Below, piece by piece: positions 1 through 10,735 of a stretch of 64,000 bases of DNA (within the stretch, counting starts at the first letter, position 1; every line of letters begins with the position of its first letter). Below the pieces are notes generated by a model that saw only the letters and a program-made list of their open reading frames with translations, was not told where the DNA came from and searched no databases. The DNA comes from CAIKMD01 sp035552195 (GTDB taxonomy: Bacteria > Pseudomonadota > Alphaproteobacteria > ATCC43930 > CGMCC-115725): the NCBI GenBank assembly GCA_035552195.1, contig DASZLU010000158.1, positions 100,667-164,666 on the forward strand. The letters run 5' to 3'. The position numbers and the translations under genes were made by a program.

Positions 1-665
1 GGAACAGCACCGCGCCGCAGATCGCGGGCGGCTTTGATCTGCGTCACGGCAATTTCAGCCTCGCCGGGCAGACGCTCAAGTTCGTCAGCGGCAAGGTCGC
101 CTTCGACGGCTACGGACTGCAATCGAAACTCGATCCGACGCTCGATTTCGTGGCGCAGAGCACGTCGAATGGCGTGACGGCGACGCTCAACATTACCGGC
201 TATGCCGATCAGCCGAAAATCCGCCTTTCCTCGAGCCCCGATCTGCCGCAGGACGAAATCCTGGCGCAGCTGCTCTTCGGCCAGAGCGTGAAGCAGCTGA
301 CGCCGTTCCAGCTCGTCCAGATCGCCCAGGCGTTGGCGGCGATCAGCGGCGTCGGCAGCGCCAGCGATCCGCTCGCCGGCGTGCGCAAGGGGCTGGGGCT
401 CGACCGGCTCTCGGTCGGCGCCGCTTCGGGCAACGGTGCCGGCGCGACCGTCGAGGCTGGGAAATATGTTGCTAACGGCGTCTATGTCGGCACGAAACAG
501 GGCACTTCCGGCGGCACTCGCGCCCAGGTCCAGATCGATCTCACGAAACATCTGAAGCTCGAGACCCAGCTCGGTACCGGCGGCCAGGCGGCGACCGGCA
601 GCGCGGTGACGCCGGATAACGATCCCGGCAGCAGCATCGGCCTGACCTATCAATTCGAGTACTAA
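1..665 (+). CDS. tamB: TamB-family translocation/assembly protein, C-terminal part (5' end outside window)
   Basis: The open frame runs in from the left edge (codons start at position 3) and ends at TAA 663-665. The first visible ATG (150) is internal, because upstream codons continue the same domain: a beta-rich stretch with FDLRHGNFSLAGQTL and a KVAFDG motif, followed by the conserved LLFGQSV segment and a terminal YQFEY. This matches the TamB (DUF490) C-terminal domain, which works with the outer-membrane partner TamA/BamA in envelope assembly and phospholipid transport. The terminal aromatic residue suits a beta-strand end. Only about 220 residues of a protein usually over 1000 are visible, so nothing can be said about its N-terminal anchor. 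Confidence 0.85.
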   Translation, partial: NSTAPQIAGGFDLRHGNFSLAGQTLKFVSGKVAFDGYGLQSKLDPTLDFVAQSTSNGVTATLNITGYADQPKIRLSSSPDLPQDEILAQLLFGQSVKQLTPFQLVQIAQALAAISGVGSASDPLAGVRKGLGLDRLSVGAASGNGAGATVEAGKYVANGVYVGTKQGTSGGTRAQVQIDLTKHLKLETQLGTGGQAATGSAVTPDNDPGSSIGLTYQFEY

Positions 666-792
666 ATCAGTCCGAATATGAGCGCCGCCGCGGAGCGCTC
701 CCGCGGTGCAGCATCTTTACCTTCTTCCGGTTCCGGCCTATGCCTAGGTCGTCGTTGGCTCCGAACCACTCGCGTGAGAGCGTTTTTCCGAC

Positions 793-1988
<1,196 letters not shown>

Positions 1989-1989
<1 letters not shown>

Positions 1990-2867
1990 TGTCGGTCCTC
2001 GTCAATCGCGATACCAAAGTCATTTGCCAGGGCTTCACCGGCGCCCAGGGCACGTTCCATTCCGAACAGGCGATCGCCTACGGCACCAAGATGATGGGCG
2101 GCGTCACGCCCGGCAAAGGCGGATCGAAGCATCTCGACCTGCCGGTGTTCGACACGGTGAGCGAGGCGGTGAAGACGACCGGCGCCAATGCGACCGTCAT
2201 CTATGTGCCGCCGCCGTTCGCCGCCGAGGCGATCCTCGAGGCGATCGACGCCGAGTTGCCGCTGATCGTCTGCATCACCGAAGGCATTCCGGTGATCGAT
2301 ATGGTGACGGTGAAGCGCGCGCTGACCGGCTCGAAGAGCCGTCTCATCGGCCCGAACTGCCCCGGCGTCATTACTCCCGACGAATGCAAGATCGGCATCA
2401 TGCCGGGCCACATCCACAAAAAAGGTCATGTCGGCATCGTCTCGCGCTCCGGCACGCTGACCTATGAGGCGGTGGCGCAGACCACGGCCGTCAATCTCGG
2501 CCAATCGAGCTGCGTCGGCATCGGCGGCGATCCGGTCAACGGCACGAATTTCATCGACGTGCTGGAGATGTTTCTCGCCGACCCCGAAACCGAATCGATC
2601 ATCATGATCGGCGAGATCGGCGGCACCGCCGAAGAGGAAGCCGCCGACATGATCAGGCGCAACAAGGTGAAGAAGCCGATGGTCGGCTTCATCGCCGGCG
2701 CTACGGCGCCTCCGGGCCGCCGCATGGGCCATGCCGGCGCGATCATCTCGGGTGGTAGTGGCACGGCAGACAGCAAGAAGGACGCGATGAAGAGCGCAGG
2801 CATCATGGTGACGGATTCGCCGGCCGCGCTCGGCTCGACCATGCTCGAGCGTCTCAAGGCCAAGTAA
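1989..2867 (+). CDS. sucD: Succinate-CoA ligase subunit alpha
   Basis: 292 residues, full length. It begins MSVLVNRDTKVICQGFTG, typical of SucD, with a CoA-binding Rossmann domain first and a ligase domain after. The phosphohistidine loop is visible near the end as RRMGHAGAIISGG (about residues 238-250), where the histidine carries the phosphate. It pairs with SucC in the TCA succinyl-CoA ligase. The start codon overlaps the sucC stop by one base. A perfect hairpin follows 24 bases after the stop. Confidence 0.97.
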
Positions 2868-2890
2868 CCGCTTCCAAACCGCCCGAGATC

Positions 2891-2911
2891 CTGCCCACGA
2901 TTTATGGGCAG
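2891..2911 (+). terminator. Hairpin downstream of sucCD
   Basis: Perfect 7-bp stem (CTGCCCA / TGGGCAG) with a 7-base loop, placed 24 bases after the sucD stop. No T-tract follows, so it may be an RNA 3'-end stabiliser or a Rho-assisted end rather than a classic intrinsic terminator. Confidence 0.35.
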
Positions 2912-3007
2912 ATGAATTCCCACGAAGTCTTGCGCGCCCGATGGTTGAGTTCGTACCGGCGGCGGGCCTAACTTGCCTGTGGCAAACCGAGCGGCCAGCG
3001 GCAGATC

Positions 3008-4711
3008 ATGAGCCAAGAAACGCAAACGACGAGACGGCGTATTCATCCGGGTTCAGGCCGGCGGCCTGGCCGCGAGCAGCCCAAGGGCCGTCAGGTCGAT
3101 CCGTCATCGCTGAACGAGGTTCAGGCACTGCTCGGCGAACAGCCCCGGCGCCGCGATCTGCTGATCGAATTCCTCCATTTGCTGCAGGATCGATATCACT
3201 GCCTCTATGCGCGTCATCTCGCGGCCCTCGCGGCGGAGATGAGACTCGCGCTCGTCGAGGTTTACGAGGTCGCGTCCTTCTACGCCCATTTCGACATCGT
3301 GATGGATGACGAGACGCCGCCGCCGGAACTGACCGTGCGCGTCTGCGACAGCCTCACCTGCGAATTGCTCGGGGCGCAAAAGCTGCTCGCGCAATTGCCC
3401 GCAAAGCTTGGCGCCGGTGTCCGCGTCGTCCGCGCGCCCTGCATGGGCGGCTGTCACAACGCACCGGTCGTCGCCATCGGCCACGCGCTGCACGAGCATG
3501 CGACGATCGACAGCGTCGCCGGCGCCGTCGCCAAGGGCGAGACGCATCCCCATCCCGCGGCGTTTCCGGAGCTCGCCGCCTATCGCGCGAGCGGCGGCTA
3601 CAAGCTTCTGGAAGCCTGTGTCTCGGGCAAGATGGCCCGCGACGCCTTGCTCAAAATTCTCGACGACGCGCAACTGCGCGGCCTTGGCGGCGCCGGGTTC
3701 CCGACCGGACGCAAATGGCGCGCGGTGCTCGCCGAGCCCGGCCCGCGGTTGATGGCGGTCAATGGCGACGAGGGCGAGCCGGGCACGTTCAAGGATCGCT
3801 ATTACCTCGAGATCGATCCGCATCGCTTCCTCGAAGGCATGCTGATCGGCGCGTGGATGATCGAAGCGGCCGACACGTACATCTATTTGCGCGACGAATA
3901 TCCGCATGTCCGCGAAGCGCTGACGATCGAGATCCCGAAGCTCGAGGCCGCGGGGCTGTCGCGTCATACCAAGATCCATCTGCGGCGCGGGGCTGGCGCT
4001 TATATCTGCGGCGAGGAATCGGCGATGCTCGAAAGCATCGAGGGCAAGCGCGGTCTGCCGCGCCACAAGCCGCCCTATCCGTCACAAGTCGGTCTCTTCG
4101 GCCGGCCGACGCTGATCAACAATGTCGAGACGCTTTACTGGCTCCGCGACATCGTCGAGCGTGGCGGCGAATGGTTCATCGATCAAGGCCGCCGCGGCCG
4201 CAAAGGCCCGCGCAGTTTCTCGGTCTCGGGCCGGGTGAAATCGCCTGGCGTGAAGCTGGCGCCAGCCGGCATCACCGTACGTGAGCTGATCAATGAATTC
4301 TGCGGCGGCATGGCCGAGGGCCATACATTCAAGGCCTATCTGCCAGGCGGCGCCTCGGGCGGCATCCTGCCGGCCTCGATGGCCGATCTGCCTTTGGATT
4401 TCGGCACGCTCGAGCAGCATGGCGCCCTTATCGGCTCGGCGGCCGTCGTCATTCTCTCCGACAAGGACGATATGAAAGAGGTCGCGCTCAATCTCTTGCG
4501 CTTCTTCGAAGACGAGAGTTGCGGCCAATGCACGCCCTGCCGTGTCGGCACCGAAAAGGCGGTGAAACTGTTACAGGCAAAGAAGTGGGATAGCGCACTC
4601 TTGGCCGATCTTGCGTGGGTGATGACCGATTCATCGATCTGCGGCTTGGGCCAGGCGGCGATGAACCCGGTGAAGCTGGTGCTGAGATATTTCCCCGAGG
4701 ATGTGTCATGA
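3008..4711 (+). CDS. fdh1B: NAD-dependent formate dehydrogenase, diaphorase subunit (NuoE-NuoF fusion, FDH1 beta type)
   Basis: 567 residues. The first ~165 residues are a NuoE-like thioredoxin-fold [2Fe-2S] domain with ligands C113, C118, C145 and C149 (VCDSLTCELLG and APCMGGCHNAP). The rest is NuoF-like: FMN/NADH-binding GGAGFPTGRKW and NGDEGEPGTFKDRY, GAGAYICGEESA, and a C-terminal [4Fe-4S] site SCGQCTPCR...CGLGQ. Fusion and length match the beta subunit of the tungsten/molybdenum FDH1 of Methylorubrum extorquens (family knowledge). It passes electrons from the formate-oxidising alpha subunit to NAD+. Its stop overlaps the next gene (ATGA). A weak ribosome site (GGCAGATC) precedes the ATG. 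Confidence 0.92.
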   Translation: MSQETQTTRRRIHPGSGRRPGREQPKGRQVDPSSLNEVQALLGEQPRRRDLLIEFLHLLQDRYHCLYARHLAALAAEMRLALVEVYEVASFYAHFDIVMDDETPPPELTVRVCDSLTCELLGAQKLLAQLPAKLGAGVRVVRAPCMGGCHNAPVVAIGHALHEHATIDSVAGAVAKGETHPHPAAFPELAAYRASGGYKLLEACVSGKMARDALLKILDDAQLRGLGGAGFPTGRKWRAVLAEPGPRLMAVNGDEGEPGTFKDRYYLEIDPHRFLEGMLIGAWMIEAADTYIYLRDEYPHVREALTIEIPKLEAAGLSRHTKIHLRRGAGAYICGEESAMLESIEGKRGLPRHKPPYPSQVGLFGRPTLINNVETLYWLRDIVERGGEWFIDQGRRGRKGPRSFSVSGRVKSPGVKLAPAGITVRELINEFCGGMAEGHTFKAYLPGGASGGILPASMADLPLDFGTLEQHGALIGSAAVVILSDKDDMKEVALNLLRFFEDESCGQCTPCRVGTEKAVKLLQAKKWDSALLADLAWVMTDSSICGLGQAAMNPVKLVLRYFPEDVS

Positions 4712-7494
4712 GCGACGGATCGGGCGTGCTGCCGCAAGGCGTGAAATTCCTCCTCGATGGCGTCGAGGTCGAGGCGCTGCCGGGCGAGACCATCTGGAGC
4801 GCGGCGCGGCGTTCGCAAGTCGAGTTGCCGCATCTCTGCTACGCGCCGGAGCCGGGCTATCGCCCCGACGGCAATTGCCGCGCCTGCATGGTCGAGATCG
4901 AGGGCGAGCGTGCGCTCGCTGCGTCCTGCATTCGCAAGCCGAGCGCGGGGATGAAGGTCAAGACGCAGAGCGTCCGTGCGATCACCAATCGCAAGCTCGT
5001 CTTCGAATTGCTGGTCGCCGATCAGCCGGCGCGCGCAACGGCGCATGATCCGGCATCGAAATTCTGGACGCATGCCGACAACGTCGGCGTTTCGGCAAGC
5101 CGCTTTCCGGCGCGCGAGCAACCGGTGCCGGACCGCTCGCATCCCGCGATGGCGGTGCATCTCGATGCCTGCATCCAATGCAACCTTTGCGTCCGCGCTT
5201 GTCGCGAGGTTCAGGTCAACGACGTGATCGGCATGGCCGCGCGCGGCCACGATTCGAAGATCGTCTTCGATTTCGACGATCCCATGGGGCGCAGCACCTG
5301 TGTCGCGTGCGGCGAATGCGTGCAGGCGTGCCCCACCGGCGCGCTGCTGCCGGCGACCATGGTCGACATCGCTGGCATGGCGCAGCCCAAGCCCGATCGC
5401 CACGTCGACAGCGTCTGTCCTTATTGCGGCGTCGGCTGTCAGATCACCTACAACATACGCGACGACAAGATCGTCTCGGTCAAAGGCCGCAACGGCCCGT
5501 CGAACGAGCAGCGGCTCTGCGTCAAAGGCCGCTTCGGCTTCGACTACATCACCCATCGCGACCGGCTGATGGCGCCGCTGATCCGCAAGGACGGCGTGCC
5601 CAAAAATGCGACCGACGATATCGATCCGTCGAATCCCTCGACGCATTTCCGCGAAGCGACATGGGACGAGGCGCTCGACCGCGCCGCCGCGGGCCTCAAG
5701 AAAATCCGCGACGCGCATGGCGGCGACGCTCTCGCCGGCTTCGGTTCGGCCAAGGGCTCGAACGAAGAGGCTTATCTCTTCGCGAAATTGGTTCGCGTCG
5801 GATTTCGTACCAACAACGTCGATCACTGCACGCGGCTCTGTCATGCCTCGTCGGTGGCGGCGCTGATGGAAGGGATCGGCTCGGCTGCAGTGACGGCGCC
5901 ATTCACCGCCGCAAACGAGGCCGATGTCATCATCGTTATCGGCGCCAACCCGACCGAGAATCATCCGGTCGCGGCGACCTATTTCAAACAGGCGGCGAAG
6001 CGCGGCGCGACGCTCGTCGTGATGGATCCGCGCGGCCAGACGTTGAACCGGCATGCGACGCATATGCTGCAATTCAAGCCGAGCGCGGACGTCGCGATGC
6101 TGTCGGCGATGCTGCACACGATCATCTACGAAGATCTTTACGACAAGCAATACGTCCAGGCGCATACCGACGATTTCGACTCGGTGCGCGAGGCCGTCAA
6201 AGACCGCACGCCCGAAGCGATGGCGGCGCAGTGCGGCATCGATGCCGAGACGCTGAAGACCGTCGCGCGCAAATATGCGCGGGCGGAGAAGGCGATCATC
6301 TTCTGGGGCATGGGCATTTCGCAGCATGTCCACGGCACCGACAATTCGCGTTGCCTTATCGCGCTCGCCATGGTCACCGGCCAGGTCGGCCGGCCGGGCA
6401 CGGGTCTTCATCCGCTGCGCGGCCAGAACAATGTGCAGGGCGCGTCGGATGTCGGCCTCATCCCGATGTTCTACCCCGATTATCGCAAGGTCGAAGATCC
6501 CGAGATGCGTCGCATCTATGAGGAGCTTTGGGGAGCGGCGGCCGATCTGAAGCGCGGTCTTACCGTCGTCGAGACCATGACCGCGATCCACGAGGGCAAA
6601 GTCCGCGGCATGTACATCATGGGGGAGAATCCGGCGATGTCGGATCCCGATGTCGAGCATGCGCGCGAGGCGCTGGCGAAGCTCGAGCATCTCGTCGTGC
6701 AAGACATCTTCCTCACCGAGACCGCGCGTTTCGCCGATGTCGTGCTGCCGGCGTCGGCCTGGCCCGAGAAAGACGGCACGGTCACCAACACAAACCGCCA
6801 GGTACAACGCGGCCGCGCGGCGCTGCCGCTGCCGGGCGAGACGCGGCAGGACCTCTGGATCATCCAAGAGATCGCGCGCCGCATCGGTCTCAATTGGAAT
6901 TACGATGGTCCCGGCGAGGTCTTTGGCGAGATGAAGAAGGGCATGCCCTCGCTCGACAACATCGACTGGGATCGGGTCTCGCGCGAAAGCTCCGTCACCT
7001 ATCCCTGCGATGCGCCGGACAAGCCGGGCAACGAGATCGTTTTCGGCGATGGTTTCCCGACGCCGAACGGCCGCGCCAAGCTGGTTGGGGTCGGCCTGGT
7101 GCCGCCGGCCGAACAGCCGGACGAGCAATATCCGATGGTGCTCACGACCGGCCGCCAACTCGAGCATTGGCATACCGGTGCGATGACGCGTCGTGCCACC
7201 GTGCTGGACGAGTTGGAGCCCGAGGCGGTCGCCTCGTTCGCGCCCTCCGATCTCTGGCATATGGGCGTGAAGCCGGGCGATCCGATCCGCGTCGCGACGC
7301 GGCGGGGTGCGATCGAGCTGAAAGCGCGCGCCGACAGCGCGATCCCGCCCGGCATGTTGTTCATCCCGTTCTGCTACGCGGAAGCGGCGGCGAATATGCT
7401 GACCAATCCGCAGCTCGACCCGTTCGGCAAGATTCCCGAATTCAAATTCTGCGCGGCGCGGATCGAGAAGATAGAAAAAGCGGCGGCCGAATAG
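4708..7494 (+). CDS. fdh1A: NAD-dependent formate dehydrogenase, molybdopterin catalytic subunit (FDH1 alpha type)
   Basis: 928 residues from the ATG that overlaps the fdh1B stop; an upstream in-frame ATG at 4615 lies inside fdh1B and is rejected. Domain order: [2Fe-2S] ferredoxin (C44, C57, C60, C74), two [4Fe-4S] ferredoxin motifs (C155/158/161/165 and C198/201/204/208), the molybdopterin-domain [4Fe-4S] site (C237, C240, C244, C271), then the bis-MGD oxidoreductase and the C-terminal dinucleotide-binding domain. The metal ligand is C378 in HCTRLCH, followed by the usual His, so this is a cysteine not a selenocysteine enzyme. It oxidises formate to CO2. The NuoG-type His/Cys cluster between the first and second iron-sulfur domains is absent. 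No fdhD or cofactor genes are nearby. Confidence 0.94.
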   Translation: MSDGSGVLPQGVKFLLDGVEVEALPGETIWSAARRSQVELPHLCYAPEPGYRPDGNCRACMVEIEGERALAASCIRKPSAGMKVKTQSVRAITNRKLVFELLVADQPARATAHDPASKFWTHADNVGVSASRFPAREQPVPDRSHPAMAVHLDACIQCNLCVRACREVQVNDVIGMAARGHDSKIVFDFDDPMGRSTCVACGECVQACPTGALLPATMVDIAGMAQPKPDRHVDSVCPYCGVGCQITYNIRDDKIVSVKGRNGPSNEQRLCVKGRFGFDYITHRDRLMAPLIRKDGVPKNATDDIDPSNPSTHFREATWDEALDRAAAGLKKIRDAHGGDALAGFGSAKGSNEEAYLFAKLVRVGFRTNNVDHCTRLCHASSVAALMEGIGSAAVTAPFTAANEADVIIVIGANPTENHPVAATYFKQAAKRGATLVVMDPRGQTLNRHATHMLQFKPSADVAMLSAMLHTIIYEDLYDKQYVQAHTDDFDSVREAVKDRTPEAMAAQCGIDAETLKTVARKYARAEKAIIFWGMGISQHVHGTDNSRCLIALAMVTGQVGRPGTGLHPLRGQNNVQGASDVGLIPMFYPDYRKVEDPEMRRIYEELWGAAADLKRGLTVVETMTAIHEGKVRGMYIMGENPAMSDPDVEHAREALAKLEHLVVQDIFLTETARFADVVLPASAWPEKDGTVTNTNRQVQRGRAALPLPGETRQDLWIIQEIARRIGLNWNYDGPGEVFGEMKKGMPSLDNIDWDRVSRESSVTYPCDAPDKPGNEIVFGDGFPTPNGRAKLVGVGLVPPAEQPDEQYPMVLTTGRQLEHWHTGAMTRRATVLDELEPEAVASFAPSDLWHMGVKPGDPIRVATRRGAIELKARADSAIPPGMLFIPFCYAEAAANMLTNPQLDPFGKIPEFKFCAARIEKIEKAAAE

Positions 7495-7505
7495 CCGCCG
7501 CTTTT
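7476..7505 (+). terminator. Bidirectional intrinsic terminator between fdh1A and the antiporter gene
   Basis: Perfect 12-bp inverted repeat (AAAAGCGGCGGC / GCCGCCGCTTTT, 6-base loop) that spans the fdh1A stop codon. The plus strand ends in TTTTATTT and the minus strand in TTTTTCTAT, so it can serve both convergent genes. Confidence 0.85.
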
Positions 7506-7527
7506 ATTTCACTATCCACGCACGCTG

Positions 7528-8811
7528 TTAGGCGGTTCGCACCGTTGTGGTTGTCGTGCCCGCGCTGACGCGGGCATTGTAAGCCACGCGCCATGGCTTC
7601 AGCACGAAGAGCGCCAGCACGGCGACCAACAGATTGGCGACGGTCGCGACCAGGAACACCGAGTGCCAGCTTCCCGTCGCGGCTTGCAGCGCGCTCGCCG
7701 CCGGCACAAGGAACGACGCCGTGCCTTTCGCGGTATAGAGCAGCCCCGCATTGGTTGCGGCGTATTTCGAGCCGTAGGTGTCGGTACAGGTCGCCGGGAA
7801 AAGGCTGTAGATCTCGCCCCAGGTGAAATAGACCAGGCCCGCGGCAAAAACGAAACCGACGGGCGATGTGCCGATCGAACCCAAGCCCCAATAGGCCGCG
7901 GCGCCGCAGGTGAAGACGATCGCCATCGTGTTCTCGCGGCCGATATGGTCCGATATCCAGCCGAAGGTTGGCCGTGCCAAGCCGTTCAACACATTGTCGA
8001 CGATGCCGGCGACGACGAGTGTCGTGCCGGCGATGAAGAACAGATCGACTTCGACGCCGGCGATCTTGTAATCGCGCGCGATCGGCGCGACTTGCGCGGT
8101 GACGACGAGACCGCTCGCCGCGACCATCACGAACATCGCATAGAGCAGATAGAAGATCGGCGATTTCAGCATCTCGGCCGGCGTGTGATCGCGGCCCGCC
8201 TGGCTGACGCGCTGCGCCGCCGCCGGGACTTGGCCACCTTGCGGCGCGCGCAGGACGCCGGCGAGCAACAGGATGATGATGCCTTGACCGAGACCGAACC
8301 ACAGGAACGCAGCTTGATAGCCGTGTGTCTGGATCGTCGTGATGATCGGGTAGACGGTCAGCGCGGCCCCGGCGCCGAAGCCGGCGGCGGTCATGCCGGC
8401 GGCGAGACCGCGCCGATCCGGAAACCATTTGAGCGCGTTGCCGACGCAGGTGCCGTAAACCGCGCCTGCGCCGATGCCGGAGAGGATCGAGCCGAGATAA
8501 AGCATCGGCAGGGAATCGGCGACGGAGTTGATGCCCCAGGCGACAGCGACGATCACGCCGCCGAATGCGATCACCTTTTGCGGTCCGAATTTATCGACGA
8601 ACCATGATTCGACCGGCACCAGCCATGTCTCGGTCGCGACGAAGAGCGAGAACGCGAATTGAATCCCTTCGCGTCCCCAGTGGTTGGCCTGATCCATCGG
8701 ATCGACGAAATACGTCCAGCCATATTGGAGATTGGCGACCATCACCATGCAGATGATGCCGGCCAGAAGTTGGAGCCAGCGATAAGAGTTGCTTACTGTC
8801 GTTTCGGTCAT
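7528..8811 (-). CDS. oxlT: MFS transporter, OxlT-like oxalate/formate antiporter
   Basis: 427 residues with about 12 hydrophobic segments. The start chosen is the ATG at 8811 (MTETTVSNSY), preceded by GTGAGG; an upstream TTG/ATG pair (8877/8874) would add about 22 polar residues and has no ribosome site. Family marks are the MFS loop-2-like sequence DKFGPQKV and the YTAKGTAS segment in helix 11, whose lysine corresponds to the substrate-binding Lys of OxlT (family knowledge). Probable role: exchange of oxalate for formate at the inner membrane. The convergent formate dehydrogenase makes formate a sensible substrate, but no oxalate-decarboxylation genes (frc, oxc) lie in the window, so the substrate is inferred. 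Confidence 0.82.
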   Translation of the reverse strand: MTETTVSNSYRWLQLLAGIICMVMVANLQYGWTYFVDPMDQANHWGREGIQFAFSLFVATETWLVPVESWFVDKFGPQKVIAFGGVIVAVAWGINSVADSLPMLYLGSILSGIGAGAVYGTCVGNALKWFPDRRGLAAGMTAAGFGAGAALTVYPIITTIQTHGYQAAFLWFGLGQGIIILLLAGVLRAPQGGQVPAAAQRVSQAGRDHTPAEMLKSPIFYLLYAMFVMVAASGLVVTAQVAPIARDYKIAGVEVDLFFIAGTTLVVAGIVDNVLNGLARPTFGWISDHIGRENTMAIVFTCGAAAYWGLGSIGTSPVGFVFAAGLVYFTWGEIYSLFPATCTDTYGSKYAATNAGLLYTAKGTASFLVPAASALQAATGSWHSVFLVATVANLLVAVLALFVLKPWRVAYNARVSAGTTTTTVRTA

Positions 8812-8998
8812 TGCCTCACCCGTTGGTCTCCGTGCGGTTCTTGCGCCATCAACCTTTTTGTTAATATCGACCATCAATACGTCATTCCTGCGGCGCGTGA
8901 CAAATCAAATTCCATTGTTGAGAGAGAAGATGGATTTTTGTTTCGCGCTGCAATATGTGTTGTCGGAGCGCCATCGGCGGCATCGAGGAGCGGGGATC

Positions 8999-9730
8999 AT
9001 GCGGTTTTTCCGGCACTTTTGGCGAGGAACGGGCGTGGCGTTCGGGTTGCTGATGGCCGCGCTTTCCACCGCAACTGCGCAAACGGCTCCGCTTGTGCCA
9101 ACCAACAATCAGAGCATTCTCCATCTGAGCGAGACGGCGCAGCGCGATGTGCCGCGCGATCTCTTGCGCGCGACCCTCGCGGCCGAGGTGACCGATCCCG
9201 ATGCCGGCAAAGTGCAGAGCGAGATCAATCAGCGCATGAGCGCGGCGATGACGCGCATCAAGCAAACCGCCGGCGTCGCGGTGGAGACGGGCGGCTACAA
9301 CGTCTATCGTGAGACGCCGGACAAGCAGCCGCCGCGCTGGCACGGCAGCCAGACCGTCACGCTGACGAGCAAGGATTTCGCGGCGTTGGTCAACCTGACC
9401 GGCGCGCTGCAACAGCAAGATCTGGTGATGCAGGCGCTCACGCCGGATATCTCGCGCGAGGCGCGGCAATCGGTCGAAGACGCGCTGACCGATGAAGCGC
9501 TGACGCGCTTGAAGCGGCGCGCCGACCGCATCGCGGCGACGGCGGGCGTGAAGCTGCAAGGGATTCGCTCGCTGACCGTCGGCAATGTGAACGCCCCGCC
9601 GCCGGTGATTCAGCCCATGATGCGCGTAATGGCCGCCGCCGCGGCGCCCGCACCGCCGCCCGTTGCCGAGGCCGGCAACGCCACGGTCTCGATCACCGCG
9701 ACGGCGGAATTCGCGCTCGCGCCCCCATGA
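8999..9730 (+). CDS. SIMPL domain-containing (DUF541) exported protein
   Basis: 243 residues from the ATG preceded by GAGGAGCGG; longer in-frame starts run back into the promoter region of the divergent antiporter. Residues 1-28 form a signal peptide (MRFFRHFWRG, then a hydrophobic run ending TATAQ). The mature part has the SIMPL pattern: LHLSETAQRDVPRDLLRATLAAEV at the start, repeated helices, VETGGYNVYRET near the middle, and VSITATAEFAL at the end. Periplasmic location is expected. The biochemical role of the family is not settled; several members are linked to oxidative or envelope stress. Confidence 0.8.
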   Translation: MRFFRHFWRGTGVAFGLLMAALSTATAQTAPLVPTNNQSILHLSETAQRDVPRDLLRATLAAEVTDPDAGKVQSEINQRMSAAMTRIKQTAGVAVETGGYNVYRETPDKQPPRWHGSQTVTLTSKDFAALVNLTGALQQQDLVMQALTPDISREARQSVEDALTDEALTRLKRRADRIAATAGVKLQGIRSLTVGNVNAPPPVIQPMMRVMAAAAAPAPPPVAEAGNATVSITATAEFALAPP

Positions 9731-9829
9731 GGGGTTGGGCGTAACGGGCCTGCGCTCCCGGCATATCCCCTGCGCTGGACGGACATGCCGGTTGGCCCTA
9801 CATAAATTTGGCGCCTGAAGGAGGCCATG

Positions 9830-10663
9830 ATGGCTGAACTCGCTGAACTCGAAGCACCTGCGACCATCGAAGCCTCGGTCAATTACATGATCGAGGACGG
9901 GCAACAACTCTTCACCTATACCGGTGGCCCCGGCTCGACCGATATCCGCACCGGCGGCACGGCCGACGTTCATACCGTCACGATGCATAACGGCCGGCTC
10001 GCGCCCGGCGGCTTCGCGCTCGAGCGCAACGGCTTCCGCTTCATCCCGCACGACACGCAGATGCGCGATTTCTTCGACGAAGACGAGATCGCGCGTGTCT
10101 ACTATCCCGAGATGGAAGCGCTGATCAAACGCGAGACCGGCGCGTCGCGCGTCGTCGTCTTCGACCACACGCTGCGCACCGCCGACGATGAGATGCGCGA
10201 GGCGAAGAAGATTCGCGAAGTCGTGCGTCGCGCGCATAACGACTACACCGAATGGTCCGGCCCGCAGCGCGTGCGCGATCTGATGGGCGATGAGGCCGAG
10301 GCGCTGCTCAAGAAGCGCTTTGCCATCGTGCAATGCTGGCGGCCGATCCGCCATCCGGTCGAGACTTTCCCGCTTGCGATGTGCGACGCGCGCAGCATGG
10401 TGTTCGACGATTTCGTCATTTCCGAGCGCCGCTATCCCAATCGCATCGGCCAGACCTATGCGGTGAAATACAATCCCAAGCACCAATGGTATTGGTTTCC
10501 GCTGATGCGCCGCGACGAAGCCCTGGTATTCAAGGTGTTCGATTCGGAAAAGAACAGCGGCGCGCGCTGGACGGCACATACCGCTTTCGACATTCCGTCG
10601 CCGCCGCCGAACGCACGGCCGCGCGAAAGCATCGAAATCCGCACGCTGGCCTTCTTCGATTAA
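9830..10663 (+). CDS. CmcJ/NvfI-family oxidoreductase (non-heme iron-like fold)
   Basis: 277 residues. Two adjacent ATGs exist (9827, 9830); the ribosome site AAGGAGG (9818-9824) has better spacing to the second. The sequence has the CmcJ/NvfI/AsaB family pattern: FDHTLR, a central QCWRPIRHPVETFPLAMCD block, YAVKYNPKHQWYWFP, and the C-terminal ARWTAHTAFD...PRESIEIR element. Family members include fungal and actinobacterial tailoring enzymes, some acting as 2-oxoglutarate-independent or -dependent oxygenases; the substrate here is unknown. It precedes an FAH-family hydrolase on the same strand (72-base gap), which could process its product. That link is inference. Confidence 0.75.
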   Translation: MAELAELEAPATIEASVNYMIEDGQQLFTYTGGPGSTDIRTGGTADVHTVTMHNGRLAPGGFALERNGFRFIPHDTQMRDFFDEDEIARVYYPEMEALIKRETGASRVVVFDHTLRTADDEMREAKKIREVVRRAHNDYTEWSGPQRVRDLMGDEAEALLKKRFAIVQCWRPIRHPVETFPLAMCDARSMVFDDFVISERRYPNRIGQTYAVKYNPKHQWYWFPLMRRDEALVFKVFDSEKNSGARWTAHTAFDIPSPPPNARPRESIEIRTLAFFD

Positions 10664-10735
10664 GCCGCGGCTGGCATCCCGCTAGCGGCTCGCCTAATCT
10701 CCTGCCCAATCGCATCGATTGGGGAGGGGCACACT

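Noticed and set aside
4336..7260. 974-codon open frame on the minus strand opposite fdh1A
   Set aside because: It mirrors the high-GC coding of fdh1A/fdh1B, is rich in Arg/His/Asp/Ala, and shows no recognisable domain or ribosome site.
7442..8428. Frame on the minus strand overlapping both fdh1A and the antiporter
   Set aside because: Arg-rich out-of-frame reading of the antiporter gene.
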